From assembly GCA_002786025.1 (NCBI GenBank), contig NHNW01000005.1, forward strand, positions 682,001 to 746,000: a DNA stretch of 64,000 nucleotides. The letters are read 5' to 3'. Positions 21,694 to 32,025 of this stretch are shown piece by piece. This stretch comes from Zasmidium citrigriseum. Taxonomy: Eukaryota > Ascomycota > Dothideomycetes > Mycosphaerellales > Mycosphaerellaceae. The notes under the pieces were generated by a model, which saw nothing but the letters and a program-made list of their open reading frames with translations, made no database searches and had not been told where the DNA came from. Position numbers and translations under genes: made by a program. Each line of letters opens with the position of its first letter. The stretch's first letter is position 1.

Positions 21694-22740
21694 TTGAGTC
21701 TGACTTGGGAGGTAGAGTGGAAGGCGATCAGACACGACCAGTATAGGGCAAAGAGGGAAAGTGCCAACCATCCACCTCGACGGCCGCTTGATCTTTCTCG
21801 AAGGCTGGAAGAGGTCCGTCGAGAGGACATTGACGCCGAATTGGCGGAGGCAGAAGCAGAATGGGAACACCAACAGGACTTGTTGCAGCTCAGAAGAGAT
21901 TTCTACGCCAGGGATCAGGATCTCTTCTGTCGTAACGTCCTTCGCCATCTATTGGCGAGGGCAAACAGACTGGAGGGGGAAGAATTAGAGCCGGCAGAAG
22001 CCTCTGGAAGATCCAATGGGAATGTCGCTGGAGGTCCACCTGAGGGGAGAATCCAGCCAGGAGCCGCGACTCGGAGAGACGGGTCTTCGCGGAGCCCAGT
22101 CAATCAGGCAGAAGTTGTCAACCGCCGCGAGCACACCAATCATACTGATGAAGATCTTCAAGAGCGGTATCTAGACACCCAAAACCGGCTCGGAGAGCTT
22201 CAGCATGCGCGTGATGAGATGCACAGAAAAATACGCGCAGATGAAGTCGAACACTTGATAACGTTCACCGATTCGAACCGCGAGAAATTCGAGGCCCTCC
22301 ATGCAAGCGAACTTGGCAGCAGAGACGATGAGATCATGCAAGTCGAGCAACAACTCATTGCAATAGGTGCGGGCATCGTTGCAGCCGGTCAACAAATACC
22401 ACGCTCTCCACGGGAAGAGTCTCTTCGAAATGTCAGAGGCGGGGGTATTAGAAAGACGCAGCGATCGAGCAATGGCTCTTCTCCAAGATCTCCTCCAAGA
22501 CAGACACGAGCAAGCAGGGCGAGAAATAGCTCCATGAACAGGTGGCGACTGCAGAATATTGAAGCTGCGCGGCAAATTGTCTCGCCAAGTTCTGGGAAGA
22601 GTGTTGGGGGGCTGGAAGATCTACGATCAAGGAGTCGAACTGTTACGCCCAGGAGAGATCAAGAGTGGAAGGAGTACATACAGGAGAAAAGGGAGGAGTA
22701 TCGCAAGATGCAGGACGATCTTCGCAAGCGACGGAATTGA
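21694..22740 (+). pseudogene. Family A coiled-coil gene, 5'-truncated member
   Basis: Open frame of about 348 codons with no ATG until codon ~177 and an in-frame TAA 18 bases upstream (21,676-21,678). It matches only the C-terminal part of the two full-length paralogues at 27561..29195 and 30066..31772. Shared features are a Glu/Arg-rich coiled coil near the start, a second one containing VEHLITFT, and IPRSP followed by SLRNVRGGG and a Ser/Arg-rich basic tail. The N-terminal ~200 residues, including the HW and NACL motif block of the paralogues, are missing. The break coincides with the RIP boundary, suggesting the 5' half was lost or replaced when repeats arrived. A missed upstream exon cannot be excluded. 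Function unknown. Confidence 0.6.
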
Positions 22741-23478
22741 GATGGGAGTGCATGCAGGGGAACGGCGAACGAATGGGTCATGTTGAGACCCAGATGGGCA
22801 CTGTCGTGATGCACGAACTTCGGGGACTGCGTCTTAGCATCTGTAACTCGCTCTCACAAACAGTGTACGCTTTAACATCGTTGAAGGTGTTGCTAATGGC
22901 TTCGTCGATTGCCAATTCACAGGAGACAGTGTGCTAGAGCCTCATCAAATGATGATAGGGGAATCTCAGTGGTGTCCTGTCTATCCTGCTCTCTATGCTC
23001 TGGCCCCGGACTGAAGTGGATCTAACGATATCACTCCCAGAATCGATGAAGATGTTGCGTACTGTGGGCACGCTGTGTTTTGCAAAGGATTGTAGAAGCT
23101 ACACAAGGCATGTACTACGTACGCACGACCGACTGGCCACCAGCATTTGCCCATCATGTACAAACGCTCCAATATGCCGCTTGAAAGAGCGATCCGACAG
23201 AGTGATATGCTTGCAAAGAAAACTTCAAATGTCTTCAAGGCCGTCGCCATCAAGCGTGTGAGCAAACAGAGACTGAGCCCTGTTGATCCACGCCGATTCT
23301 CGCCCCTCACAGTCGTTTGACTTCCGGAAAGGTATCGTCAACCTCAGTTCCGCAATTGCGGTAATGTCACTTCTGACATATGTTAGCAGCAGTCGAGGAG
23401 AGAAGTGCACTGTGCGAGACGTACCGTTTCTTCCCATACATTTCCACTTGCTCATCTGTAGTCCATGGTTTGCTGAAT
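22741..23478. other. Intergenic, no supported gene
   Basis: Normal, non-RIP base composition. Only short overlapping frames without codon bias. It separates the truncated family A gene from the convergent family B gene. Confidence 0.6.
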
Positions 23479-24360
23479 CTACTTGCGCTGCTTCTTGGCA
23501 GGACGTTCAGACTCATCCTCGTTCTGGCTGCGCTTCAACCCTCCACCATCAGCGCAATGCGACCAACACTCGCTTCCAGGAGACTTGAAGTTGCAGCGGT
23601 GAGTCTCATGCCGACGCACTCCGCGACGGTCCTGTTTCTCACGAAGAGAACGACGATCTGCTCCGATCGTACCGTAGGGAAGAAAGTCATTGGTCAGATC
23701 GCTTCCATAAGCTCGAACGCTCCTACTCCGCTGGTCTGGTCTGCCTCCATTGGCCGCATGTTGGACCTGATGGCGACGATTCGACAATTTCTCGAAGGTG
23801 CGCCGATTCTCCTTCCCAATGCTCCCAGCCTGTGTCTCATGAAGCCCAAGCGTGCGACCTCGATCGATGCCAGCCTGAGTACTCTGACCAAAGTCGCCAC
23901 GGCGATCCTTTGCGCTCGCAGTCGCTGTTGAAAACCCGTGATGAACAATACCCGGGAATTCCGCCAAGAATTCCGCAATCTTTCGCTCTTCTTGCATTTG
24001 GATGTCCGAAGAGATTTCACGGATCGTCTTGCGAGCTTCCTCGCTGCCCTCGGGCGTGGAAAACCATCTCGTCAAGATGAGTTTCATGAGCGCAGGGTCG
24101 TCCAACTGTACCACGTCACCGTTTATCTTAAGTATCTCGCCTCGAGTGTCGGCTGGTTCTTGATGCGACTCAGCACCATTTTGTACGTCGCTGCTGCTTG
24201 ATTTGGTCCGATCAGCGTCGCTGATTTGCGGCGACAAGTTTCCCTGCATTTGTCCAGCTGCTTCTTGCGGCTTGATGTCGCTGATTCGGGACGTAGTGTC
24301 ATCCTCGAGTGTCCGGGCGGGCTGCTCGACGTCGCCGATGCGACTCTCGGTGGCGCCCAT
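23479..24360 (-). CDS. Family B hypothetical protein (member 1), basic C terminus
   Basis: A 293-residue protein starting at ATG 24,358-24,360. I do not recognise it. The N terminus is Ser/Thr/Asp/Gln-rich and low complexity. The centre contains QLDDPALMK followed by a helix-like stretch with TPEG, which aligns by eye with MSDPVVLKYMR and LSNPEVLKVLR in the other two family members. The C terminus is rich in Arg, Gly and Asp and ends in a Lys/Arg cluster (ERPAKKQRK) that could be a nuclear localisation signal. The shared upstream element with GTCACATG lies about 160-200 bp before the start. The N-terminal half is more convincing than the C-terminal half, where another frame is also open. Confidence 0.6.
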   Translation of the reverse strand: MGATESRIGDVEQPARTLEDDTTSRISDIKPQEAAGQMQGNLSPQISDADRTKSSSSDVQNGAESHQEPADTRGEILKINGDVVQLDDPALMKLILTRWFSTPEGSEEARKTIREISSDIQMQEERKIAEFLAEFPGIVHHGFSTATASAKDRRGDFGQSTQAGIDRGRTLGLHETQAGSIGKENRRTFEKLSNRRHQVQHAANGGRPDQRSRSVRAYGSDLTNDFLPYGTIGADRRSLREKQDRRGVRRHETHRCNFKSPGSECWSHCADGGGLKRSQNEDESERPAKKQRK

Positions 24361-25386
24361 GATTCGGGGACTTGAATAGAGCGGGCGCCTTGGTCAGGCT
24401 TCAGTGATGGCGGCTGATAGTGAGATTGGTGATAGGAACGGACTGTGCTGGAATATCCGATGTGACAGTGCGGGAAGCGGGGTTTTGTCGACGCCGGAGA
24501 GTTTTTGTGCTCCGCATCATTAAGGTTTCATTAGCGCTCGCTAGCGCCGAAACATGTGACGCTCGCCCGGACGAAAGCAATTCACTGGAACAGCTCTGGA
24601 TCCGTACTTTCTAGACTGCATATTAGTGAGCGGACAATATCTGAGAGAATGGACGGACATGCAGAAGGTCCTCACAATTAGCGCTGACCACGAGTTGCAG
24701 ACGAACCTGTAGTAGTACATTGGTACCGGACGTGAATAAACTTCTGGATATTACATTGCTATGGAGTGACCTACAATGAATAATCCATCCAAGTGGTCAA
24801 GTGCAACTCTGAGATGATCTGTACCTTTGTTCACATTCCGTAGCAGACTTTTAGTAGAAGCCTGTCAATGGAAATACGAGACATAAAACAATGGATCTTT
24901 GTGGTTTGCACTACTCTACAGTCTCTAAGGGCCTCGCACATTCCGCTATCATGAGACTTCTTCAGAGCCCATTCATCTCCACTTTCAAGTTGGGTCCGCT
25001 TTACAGTGGACGCTTTCTACACAATCACACAAAGCAATTTCTCTTTTTACATTGGCAAAAGCGCCGCTCTTTTCTTGCACACCACTGATCGTCGTCAATG
25101 TCCATGATTGACGCCAAAATTTACCCTGTGGCTTCCATGGGCTTCCAACAATCGAACCACGAACGGCTTGACCACATCCTGGACGCTGTGTGCCGCAAGT
25201 CAGTACAATCACATGAAATCTTCGGTAGCTCAAAGACTTACCACTGCAAGAGAGCAGAAAAAGCAAAAGTCAAGTACTTGAAAGCCTTCTTGCGGAACAA
25301 GCTACACATTTGCACCACCGTTACCTGAGAGTCGTTAGTGTTCTGTTCGAATGGCCGCTCGCAAAGTGTAGCGAACTTGCCATTCA
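24361..25386. other. Intergenic, promoter of family B member 1; otherwise nothing seen
   Basis: Contains the shared element at 24,519-24,560. The rest is AT-richer than the genes and has no coherent frame with codon bias on either strand. Confidence 0.6.
24519..24560 (-). promoter_or_regulatory. Shared upstream element, copy A
   Basis: On the minus strand it reads GTCACATG, a short T-rich spacer, CGGCGCTAG, then GCGCTAA and AAACCTTA. It lies 160-200 bp upstream of family B member 1. It matches copy C (29,490-29,532) nearly throughout and copies B and D in its GTCAnATG plus GGCGCTAG part. Confidence 0.6.
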
Positions 25387-27063
25387 TTAGTGCTTCAGCT
25401 CGCGCTTATCGTCTCTCACATGCGCATCTCGGCGACGGACATTCTCCGCTTGAAGTCTTGTACTCTCACGATCGCTAGGCTTGAAGGGCTTGAGCTCGGG
25501 CACGTGGACTGGGTCATCTTTGGAAGAGTTGGCATTCAGCGTCGGGAGAACGTTCTTGAATGCGGGTATAGAGACGTTGTTGAAAGCGTCCTCAAGCTTT
25601 GGGAGTCGCGCGCCTCGTCCACCTTGATACTGGGAACTGGCATCAAGAGGGAGGCGAGCTGACCCGGAGCTGCGCACAGTAGTCTGGTCATCGTCGTAAC
25701 CCAGCCGGACCGGTTGCAAGATGTTGAAGCTATCGGCATTGGCCCGAACGTGAGGCGCCAGATCCATGCCAAACCTATCCTTCTCTCGAGTCTGTGGCGT
25801 GTTTTTGGCACTGGTGTTGTGCTTCTTGACTCCGTTGCTGGACTTCCGCTTGCCTTTGCGACCGCCGTGCGACTGGGTGGACCGCGCTGCGTTGCTCTGG
25901 CTCACTGGGCGCTGAGGGGCGGCTGTGGATGTTGCAACCACCGGCGTCGTGGAAGCTGAGGCTGAAGTGGAGGTATTTGCAGCAACTGGGACGAAGCAAG
26001 GACCATCCTCCTTAAGCTCCAGCTTATGGCCCGGAGGAGCCACGTCAAGGTCGAGCACTTTCTGTCGATGCTCTTCCGGGATCTTCTCCAAAACGTCACC
26101 CATGATCTCGTTGATGAAATAGTTGGCTTGGAGAATCTTGGAGTACTGAGCGAGACTGTCCAGAGTGAACTGTGTCGGGCACTTGACCATGGGCCACTCG
26201 ATCAGGATATGCTGCTCTCTGGTGCACAGCATTGAGCCTGGTTTCTCCGGCTCACCCACGGTGAACATCGCCTTGTATGGATTTGACTTATCATCAAGCG
26301 GCATGGCGTACCAAGCTCCTGCACTGAACACCAAGATGTGTATGTTGCGTTCGCCGGCGCTTAAAGCCGCTTCCCAGCCGCCGCCTTCCTTCGTGACGAA
26401 AAGGTTGACGTCGAAATACTTCCCCGTCTTGTTGCGAACCAACATGCGATAGAACTTGAATACCATAGGGCCGGCTTCGGTCCAGATGAAGTCTGGATCA
26501 CCAGGCTTGATGTTCTTCTTTCTGGCCGGCTCGAGTAGGACGCTGAAGATGCAATCACCGGGATTGATGTTTTGCCAATTGTTGGTGTTGGACCGCAGTC
26601 GAAGGCCTTTGTAAATCAGATTCGAAACTTGAGCCGGGTTGACGAGCTGTCCTGGCCCAGCAATAGCCAGGAGTTGTCCAGGAGAGCTTGACGGGCCGAC
26701 ATAGCCTGGGCCAGGAGAGTCATGAATTTCCTCGCGATCTAACTGTGGGCGCATGTCAAAGACCTTGCGCATGTACTTGAGGACCACCGGGTCGCTCATT
26801 ATGGCTTCCTTGTTCTCGGCAAGGTATCTGAGATGAGGGTTGTTCAGGTCAGGCGAATCTGTCGGAGAGTCTTGATCTGGCGTGACACTCGAGGAGTCGT
26901 CGACATGAGTGTCGGCCGCGGCTCGGTGAGCAGTCTCGTCACTCTGCACACTGCGAGAATCTGCGACATCTGGTCGAGTGTCGCCGACATGCTGGGGGGT
27001 TTGAGTGTCGGGCGACTCAGCGGCATGGCTGCGGCCTGGAGTAGACCTCGCAGGGCTGGCCAT
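25387..27063 (-). CDS. Family B hypothetical protein (member 2), large
   Basis: A 558-residue protein. I chose ATG 27,061-27,063 because the frame open further upstream has no ATG, and this start aligns with that of member 3. The N terminus (MASP..ST..RSHA.E.P...QH..D.RP) closely matches member 3. A low-complexity Ser/Asp/Thr region follows, then IMSDPVVLKYMRKVF, a central predicted globular region with many aromatics (about residues 170-400), and a Ser/Thr/Ala linker with a basic KGKRKSS cluster. The C terminus is charged and ends KRELKH. The central block is absent from members 1 and 3. No catalytic motif or membrane segment is visible, and I cannot name a known domain. Its proximal promoter is a duplicate of that of member 3. 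Confidence 0.75.
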   Translation of the reverse strand: MASPARSTPGRSHAAESPDTQTPQHVGDTRPDVADSRSVQSDETAHRAAADTHVDDSSSVTPDQDSPTDSPDLNNPHLRYLAENKEAIMSDPVVLKYMRKVFDMRPQLDREEIHDSPGPGYVGPSSSPGQLLAIAGPGQLVNPAQVSNLIYKGLRLRSNTNNWQNINPGDCIFSVLLEPARKKNIKPGDPDFIWTEAGPMVFKFYRMLVRNKTGKYFDVNLFVTKEGGGWEAALSAGERNIHILVFSAGAWYAMPLDDKSNPYKAMFTVGEPEKPGSMLCTREQHILIEWPMVKCPTQFTLDSLAQYSKILQANYFINEIMGDVLEKIPEEHRQKVLDLDVAPPGHKLELKEDGPCFVPVAANTSTSASASTTPVVATSTAAPQRPVSQSNAARSTQSHGGRKGKRKSSNGVKKHNTSAKNTPQTREKDRFGMDLAPHVRANADSFNILQPVRLGYDDDQTTVRSSGSARLPLDASSQYQGGRGARLPKLEDAFNNVSIPAFKNVLPTLNANSSKDDPVHVPELKPFKPSDRESTRLQAENVRRRDAHVRDDKRELKH

Positions 27064-27560
27064 GCTGGAAAGGTCGAGAGTTGTCCTCGAGGACAGACGG
27101 AGCGACGGCGAGGTGTCTGCAGGACCTTCGTGCCGAATGTCTTGAAGTCGGGCAGTGGTGAGTCGGGTGGCAGCGACTTGAATTCGAGGACGGAAGCTAC
27201 CGCACCTCGCCAAACTTTCCTCGCCGCCCGCTAGCGCCGACGCCGACGCATCTGACAGTCAGGTAAGTGAATATCACGCACACACGCTTCGCCTTCATCG
27301 CGAACATCCCGCACACACATTGAAATCCCAAGATACATCACAAATGCCTTGACAGAAACGAAGAAACCGTCGAGGAGAAACCCAATTGCTCCGTGCGGCT
27401 CTACTCTAGTCGCCTTCACGAGGTTTAAGGAGGCTGCTAGGCATCTTAAACAGTGTGCTAGACGTGCACGTAGACGGACACACCAAAAACAGCAGAATGC
27501 GTATGAATTTTCACGGCCATCGAGGCATGTTGAGGCACGTCTAGCGGAAAACAAACATCT
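27064..27560. other. Intergenic: promoter of family B member 2
   Basis: The first ~190 bp is homologous to the region before family B member 3, including GAATTCGAGG 113-117 bp upstream of each start and a stretch near GACTCACC/CACTGCC. Copy B of the shared element follows. The remainder up to the stop of the next gene shows nothing. Confidence 0.65.
27231..27256 (-). promoter_or_regulatory. Shared upstream element, copy B
   Basis: Reads GTCAGATGCGTCGGCG then TCGGCGCTAG on the minus strand, about 168 bp before the family B member 2 start. GTCAGATG differs by one base from GTCACATG of copies A and C. Confidence 0.55.
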
Positions 27561-29195
27561 CTAAACACTCGGTGAAGATCCCCGCTCCCGCCGTATCTCC
27601 TCCCTCCGCCTCCTTTCCCGCTCTCCCGGCGACAAAGACACACTTCTTCCACCAGCGGAACCCCGCTCATCAGATCCGCTCGGAATAGCCCCAGGTGAGG
27701 ACGAGGCTGCTGCTGCTGCCTCAAAACGCCAACTGTCGATCTTCTTGATCTCCCTCTCAACATCACTCGGCCTCCTTTCTTGCGCCGGAGAAACCCTCTC
27801 ACTCCCTCCAAATCTCGATGACTTGCTGACTCCACCTCCACGGACACTTCGCAACGATCTTTTTACTGAAGAAGGAGAGGAGGGCAATGGCGCGCCAGTC
27901 CTTTGAAGTCGTCGACGGAGCTCGACGAAGAGGTTTTCCACGTGCCCAATGTCGTCTAATCTGGGCTGAAGAGTTCTGTCTATCCAGGCCTCGTAGCGCT
28001 CCACGGTAGATGAGGTGAAGGTGGTGAGGTGGTCGACCGTGAGGAAGCGCAGGCGCTTGAGTTCTTCTCTGTATTCTAGGCGTGATTGGTCTATGCTTTG
28101 CTTCATGTCGATGTAGCGTTGTTGCAGTTGTCTGATGGGGAGACTGAAGTCATCGAATTCATCCGCTGGCCAGCCCTCGGACTCTGGTGGTCCGTCCGTA
28201 GCATGCTGGTTCATGTCATCCGCCGGTATCTCATCGCTTTCCCCGGGTAATCCGTCATCATCGATAGCAACACCATCAAGCGTTTCGGCTCGACCATCCA
28301 CCACCATCTCATCATCTGTAGCAGCTGCCTCCCCAACCTTCGTAGCAGCCTCCAACAGCGGCCTCACAGAAAGCCTATAGAAGCTGGACTTCTCCTCCAC
28401 CTCCGTCTTCTCCCTAAACTCCAAGAGCCTTTTCTGCTCCGCCAACTCCGCCTCAGCCTCCTGTACCTCTCTCAGCAATCTCTCCACCCGCTTCTCTTGC
28501 AAACCCGCAGCAATACCATGTGCCCCTGCTTCCCTCACAGCCTTACTATGCGCATTCCTTCCACTAACAACCCGCCGATACAAATCCTTCACCTGCCTCC
28601 TTGTCTCCTCAACCATATGCCTGCGGTCCAAACAATGACAAAGCCATCGACAATCCTCCTCCGACAGACTCCACCAAGCCTCAAAATCACTATCCAGACA
28701 CGCATTACAGTATTCCTCGGCTTGGAGATCGATTGTTGCCCAATGAACTTTCATCGACTTCTCAGGCTCTGCTACTTCGGTTTGCAAAGCATGCAGCTGC
28801 TGAGTGCTGATATCAATCTCATTCTGGCGGCGTGCGAGCTCCTGCTCTAGTTGTAGCATCCCAACTTCGCCGATTTGGTCATTTCCCTGAGCACGGAGTT
28901 GGCCGCAAATAAGTTGGTCGTAGCTGCCCTGGCTCCTTTCTAGGGTTTCTTTGCATGGTTCGATGCGTTCGAGTAGGGCTGCGTGTGCCTGGGCGTCTTG
29001 GTGGAGCTTTTGGAAGACTTTAAGTATCTCTGGTCCGACGGAGCCTGGCGACATTCTGGGTGGCGTAGCAATTGGACGATTCTGTGCTCTTCGTCTAGGT
29101 ATTGGCGCTGGTGCTGGCTCTGCTGCTGTACGTTGCACTTCTGCCAGTTGTCGCCCCCGTCGTCTCCTCAGAAAGGGTAAAGGACACCACGACAT
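27561..29195 (-). CDS. Family A coiled-coil protein (member 2)
   Basis: A 544-residue protein. ATG 29,193-29,195 is used because the longer open frame upstream has no ATG. It has a basic Arg/Pro N terminus, a long Glu/Gln/Leu-rich coiled coil (about residues 55-145), then a conserved block with HW (151-152), NACL (164-167) and CRWLCHC (182-188). A second coiled coil and an acidic Asp/Glu-rich linker follow, then VDHLTTFTSS, further heptads, SLRSVRGGG and a Ser/Arg/Glu-rich tail. The order matches member 3 at 30066..31772, with which it is divergently arranged. No membrane span or enzyme motif is seen. A structural or scaffold role is only a guess from the coiled coils. No introns needed. Confidence 0.75.
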   Translation of the reverse strand: MSWCPLPFLRRRRGRQLAEVQRTAAEPAPAPIPRRRAQNRPIATPPRMSPGSVGPEILKVFQKLHQDAQAHAALLERIEPCKETLERSQGSYDQLICGQLRAQGNDQIGEVGMLQLEQELARRQNEIDISTQQLHALQTEVAEPEKSMKVHWATIDLQAEEYCNACLDSDFEAWWSLSEEDCRWLCHCLDRRHMVEETRRQVKDLYRRVVSGRNAHSKAVREAGAHGIAAGLQEKRVERLLREVQEAEAELAEQKRLLEFREKTEVEEKSSFYRLSVRPLLEAATKVGEAAATDDEMVVDGRAETLDGVAIDDDGLPGESDEIPADDMNQHATDGPPESEGWPADEFDDFSLPIRQLQQRYIDMKQSIDQSRLEYREELKRLRFLTVDHLTTFTSSTVERYEAWIDRTLQPRLDDIGHVENLFVELRRRLQRTGAPLPSSPSSVKRSLRSVRGGGVSKSSRFGGSERVSPAQERRPSDVEREIKKIDSWRFEAAAAASSSPGAIPSGSDERGSAGGRSVSLSPGERERRRREEIRRERGSSPSV

Positions 29196-30065
29196 CGTAG
29201 CACTGATTCTGTCAACGTGATTCTGGACGTATGAACGATCAATCGCATTCGAAGACAAATGTAACGGCTTTCGCTGTCAATTCCTGTAGAGTGAACGTAC
29301 AGATACTGCTCAGACTATGTCATCCACTTGCAGAATACCTTTCTTTGTCTTCATTCCCAACAGTACCGGAAAGGTAACCCAGTTGTTCGTTGTAGCTGAA
29401 CAAAGAGTGTGTTAGGAGGTTTGCAATGCTTCCCAACAAAGACGTCTGTTAGTGGTCGAAATGGTGCAATGGAGATGAAGGTCACGGAGATAAGGTTTTG
29501 CTTAGCGCACATTAGCGCGGAAAGCATGTGACGGCCATCTCAGCAAGCGGAGGCCAACAGAGCAAGTCAATCTACGAGAATCAATCTCTCACATATACAG
29601 GCGTCGAGCGAGAGCTCGTAATGACAGGTGTGCTTCTCCCGCGCATCAGTATCTAATACAAGGGTTCCGCGGTCGATTGCTCAGCGGATGGCAGCTGGTA
29701 AATCGGCTGCTCGACGTACTTGATCAAGATCCTAACGATGGACTGGAGCATCCAATGCTCCATACATACTACCCGAAGAAAATGCCTTGGGCGGGAGCTC
29801 ACGACTCAACTCCAGCCAATGTGGTGCAAACAACTATACGAATATCAAGTCGCGGCGTGCCACTTACGCTGGAAACATGACAATGAGAACCCGTCGGCTT
29901 TGTTCACAATCGATAGAGCAGTTGCAATGATGGACTGCCGCAAATGGACAAGTAACAGAATGATGTCGCTTTGTCCCTGTTTTCTTCCGCAACAAAACCA
30001 GCCCCCGAAGGACTCAAGTATGTGCCTATCCCTCACTGGCATTCTTCGTCACTGCTGAACCGACG
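29196..30065. other. Divergent intergenic region between family A members 2 and 3
   Basis: About 870 bp holding copy C of the shared element. Short frames here lack codon bias. It could act as a common promoter region for the two divergent coiled-coil genes. Confidence 0.55.
29490..29532 (-). promoter_or_regulatory. Shared upstream element, copy C
   Basis: Minus strand reads GTCACATGCTTTCCGCGCTA, then GTGCGCTAAGC and AAAACCTTAT. It parallels copy A almost base for base over about 45 bp. It lies about 295 bp before family A member 2 and about 530 bp before divergent member 3, and so links family A to family B. Confidence 0.6.
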
Positions 30066-31772
30066 ATGGCTTCGACAACAACAGCTGGTAATCCGTCATG
30101 GATGAGTGGTGTCTTCAGACTTTTCAGCATCGCAATTCCACGATACTTTTCCCCCAGCACAAGGCAGCATATTAGGGCGCCTGTACCAGGCCCCGCCTCA
30201 CCTAAACGAAGACGCAAGGTTTCAACGAAGAAGGTCAAAAAATCTCCTCCTAGAGATATTGAGAGCGCGATGCTCAATCTCTTCGAGGTTCTACATCTGG
30301 ACATTCAATCACTAGCAGACCTGCAAGCACGAATCGATGAAATGCAGCGAATTGTCGATAATTGTCACATCCAATACCACAGCCTCGAAAGAGATATCGA
30401 CCTTGCGAAAGATGACGAACGAATCGAAGCTGGGTTAAATGATATGCGGGAAGAACGGGATAAATGTCAAGAACACATCGTCGAACAAAAGCCCAAAATT
30501 GACGCCTTGCGTGCCGAAGCAGTACGCCTCCAACGGGCCATCACGTTGCACTGGGGAAGAATCAAAGATCGTACGGAGCAGTACTTCAATGCATGTCTGG
30601 CGGCCAACTTCCAGGATCCATGGTGTATGAGAGAGCATGAGTGTCGGCGGTTACGGCATTGCTTTGAGGGCCAGCGGACGATATCTCAAGTAAACCGAGC
30701 AATCGCTGAGCTATACAACGAACTTAGCAAGTTCAGAAATGAGCGTCGGAAATCTGATAGTAGGCGCAAGGACAATTCGCGAGTGAATGGCGTAGGTCAA
30801 GTCTCGCAGAAGGAAGCCGAGGTGCGCTCGAAGTTGAAAGATCAACAGTATTTGAGAAAATTAGTGGAGAATCATCTCGAGAGGAATCTGAATGGTATCC
30901 ATCAGGATGTCCTTGTACCAATACTGCAAAGTGTTGGAAGGATCGCAAAAGAGGACGATCAGACTCCTCGGGCCTCCATTGACGACGATGGGCGAAGTGA
31001 TGATAATGGCAGATTGGACATCGAAGATCACCACCCTGACCCCGTACAAGAGCCTTTCAGCGAAGGGGAGCTCTCAATTCCAGATGAACAGTCTCCAGAT
31101 ATGGTTGATGGCGATGGTAGCAGCTCACAATGGTCGACCAACTCCGACGTCAACATCGAAGAGCTCCAGCGAAGATTCAGATCCACCCGAGAAATCCTCG
31201 AACTGCTCCAGGAGGAGCGCGAGTGTGAGGCCAATGAGCTGATCTACCACGAAGTCGATCATCTCATAACCTTTACTAACTCCACTCATAACACCTACCA
31301 GACCTTCATGGCGGAGATCCTCGACGAAAAGAGCAGACAGATCGGGTTACGGGAGGACGAACTGATGGATCTACGACGACGACTTGTGGAATTCGGCGCT
31401 GAGATTCCTCGTTCGCCTCCCTCCAGTAGATCCCTACAATCCGTCAAAGGGAGCCGTATCAGCAAGTCCTCTTCTCGCTCAGGGGACAGAGTATCGCTCA
31501 CGCCATCTCCACGCACCATGGCCAGAGACAAAGCGCGGACGAGACGCAAGGTCGATAGACGGCGTTCGTCGGACGTAGGGGCGAGAGCCAAGGCCTCGTC
31601 AACACCAAAGAGTAGTCCTCGACGTTCCAGTGGTCGTGGGGCAGTTGGAAGTCGTAGCCCATCTCAATCGCCAGCTGAGGCGCAGCGGCGGCGGTGGTTA
31701 TTTGAAAGGCCTCGGGAGAAGCCACGAGCAGAGCGTGAACCAGCGCCAAGTCCAGAGGGAGATTCTGCATAG
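30066..31772 (+). CDS. Family A coiled-coil protein (member 3)
   Basis: A 568-residue protein from ATG 30,066. A basic N-terminal region (KRRRKVSTKKVKK near residues 48-59, possibly nuclear) is followed by a coiled coil (about 75-158) and the block HW (162-163), NACL (175-178) and CRRLRHC (193-199), all shared with member 2. A second coiled coil (about 245-275), an acidic linker (300-360), EEL..RF heptads and VDHLITFTNS (397-406) come next, then IPRSP..SRSLQSVKG and a Ser/Arg-rich basic tail rich in SPR and SPS. The spacing of conserved Cys, His and Trp residues is the strongest family signature. Function unknown; not recognised as any named domain. It converges with family B member 3, with stops about 250 bp apart. 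Confidence 0.75.
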   Translation: MASTTTAGNPSWMSGVFRLFSIAIPRYFSPSTRQHIRAPVPGPASPKRRRKVSTKKVKKSPPRDIESAMLNLFEVLHLDIQSLADLQARIDEMQRIVDNCHIQYHSLERDIDLAKDDERIEAGLNDMREERDKCQEHIVEQKPKIDALRAEAVRLQRAITLHWGRIKDRTEQYFNACLAANFQDPWCMREHECRRLRHCFEGQRTISQVNRAIAELYNELSKFRNERRKSDSRRKDNSRVNGVGQVSQKEAEVRSKLKDQQYLRKLVENHLERNLNGIHQDVLVPILQSVGRIAKEDDQTPRASIDDDGRSDDNGRLDIEDHHPDPVQEPFSEGELSIPDEQSPDMVDGDGSSSQWSTNSDVNIEELQRRFRSTREILELLQEERECEANELIYHEVDHLITFTNSTHNTYQTFMAEILDEKSRQIGLREDELMDLRRRLVEFGAEIPRSPPSSRSLQSVKGSRISKSSSRSGDRVSLTPSPRTMARDKARTRRKVDRRRSSDVGARAKASSTPKSSPRRSSGRGAVGSRSPSQSPAEAQRRRWLFERPREKPRAEREPAPSPEGDSA

Positions 31773-32025
31773 TAGCATACGATCACTGCTATTGTTACTG
31801 CCTACACTTAAGCAAGATTTTTCACTATAGTAACGCCATCAATGCCCAACGACAAAGCAAACCTCCCTGACTCGGCTTTCAGCACTTGAATCGAAAGTTC
31901 TTGATCACAGACCCGGTGCTAAGTATCAAAAGTCAGCACAAGTGCACGTAATCGCAGAAAAATCAAAGACATACCATCACATGATCTTCTACACCCAGAC
32001 CTCCATCTCTACTCACCGCCCTCCC

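Noticed and set aside
22171..22575. A 134-codon minus-strand frame inside the truncated family A gene
   Set aside because: Shadow of the opposite frame, which is supported by two paralogues.
25387..27213. A start for family B member 2 at 27,213
   Set aside because: That codon is TTG on the minus strand. ATG at 27,061-27,063 aligns with the start of member 3, and the promoters then align at the same distance.
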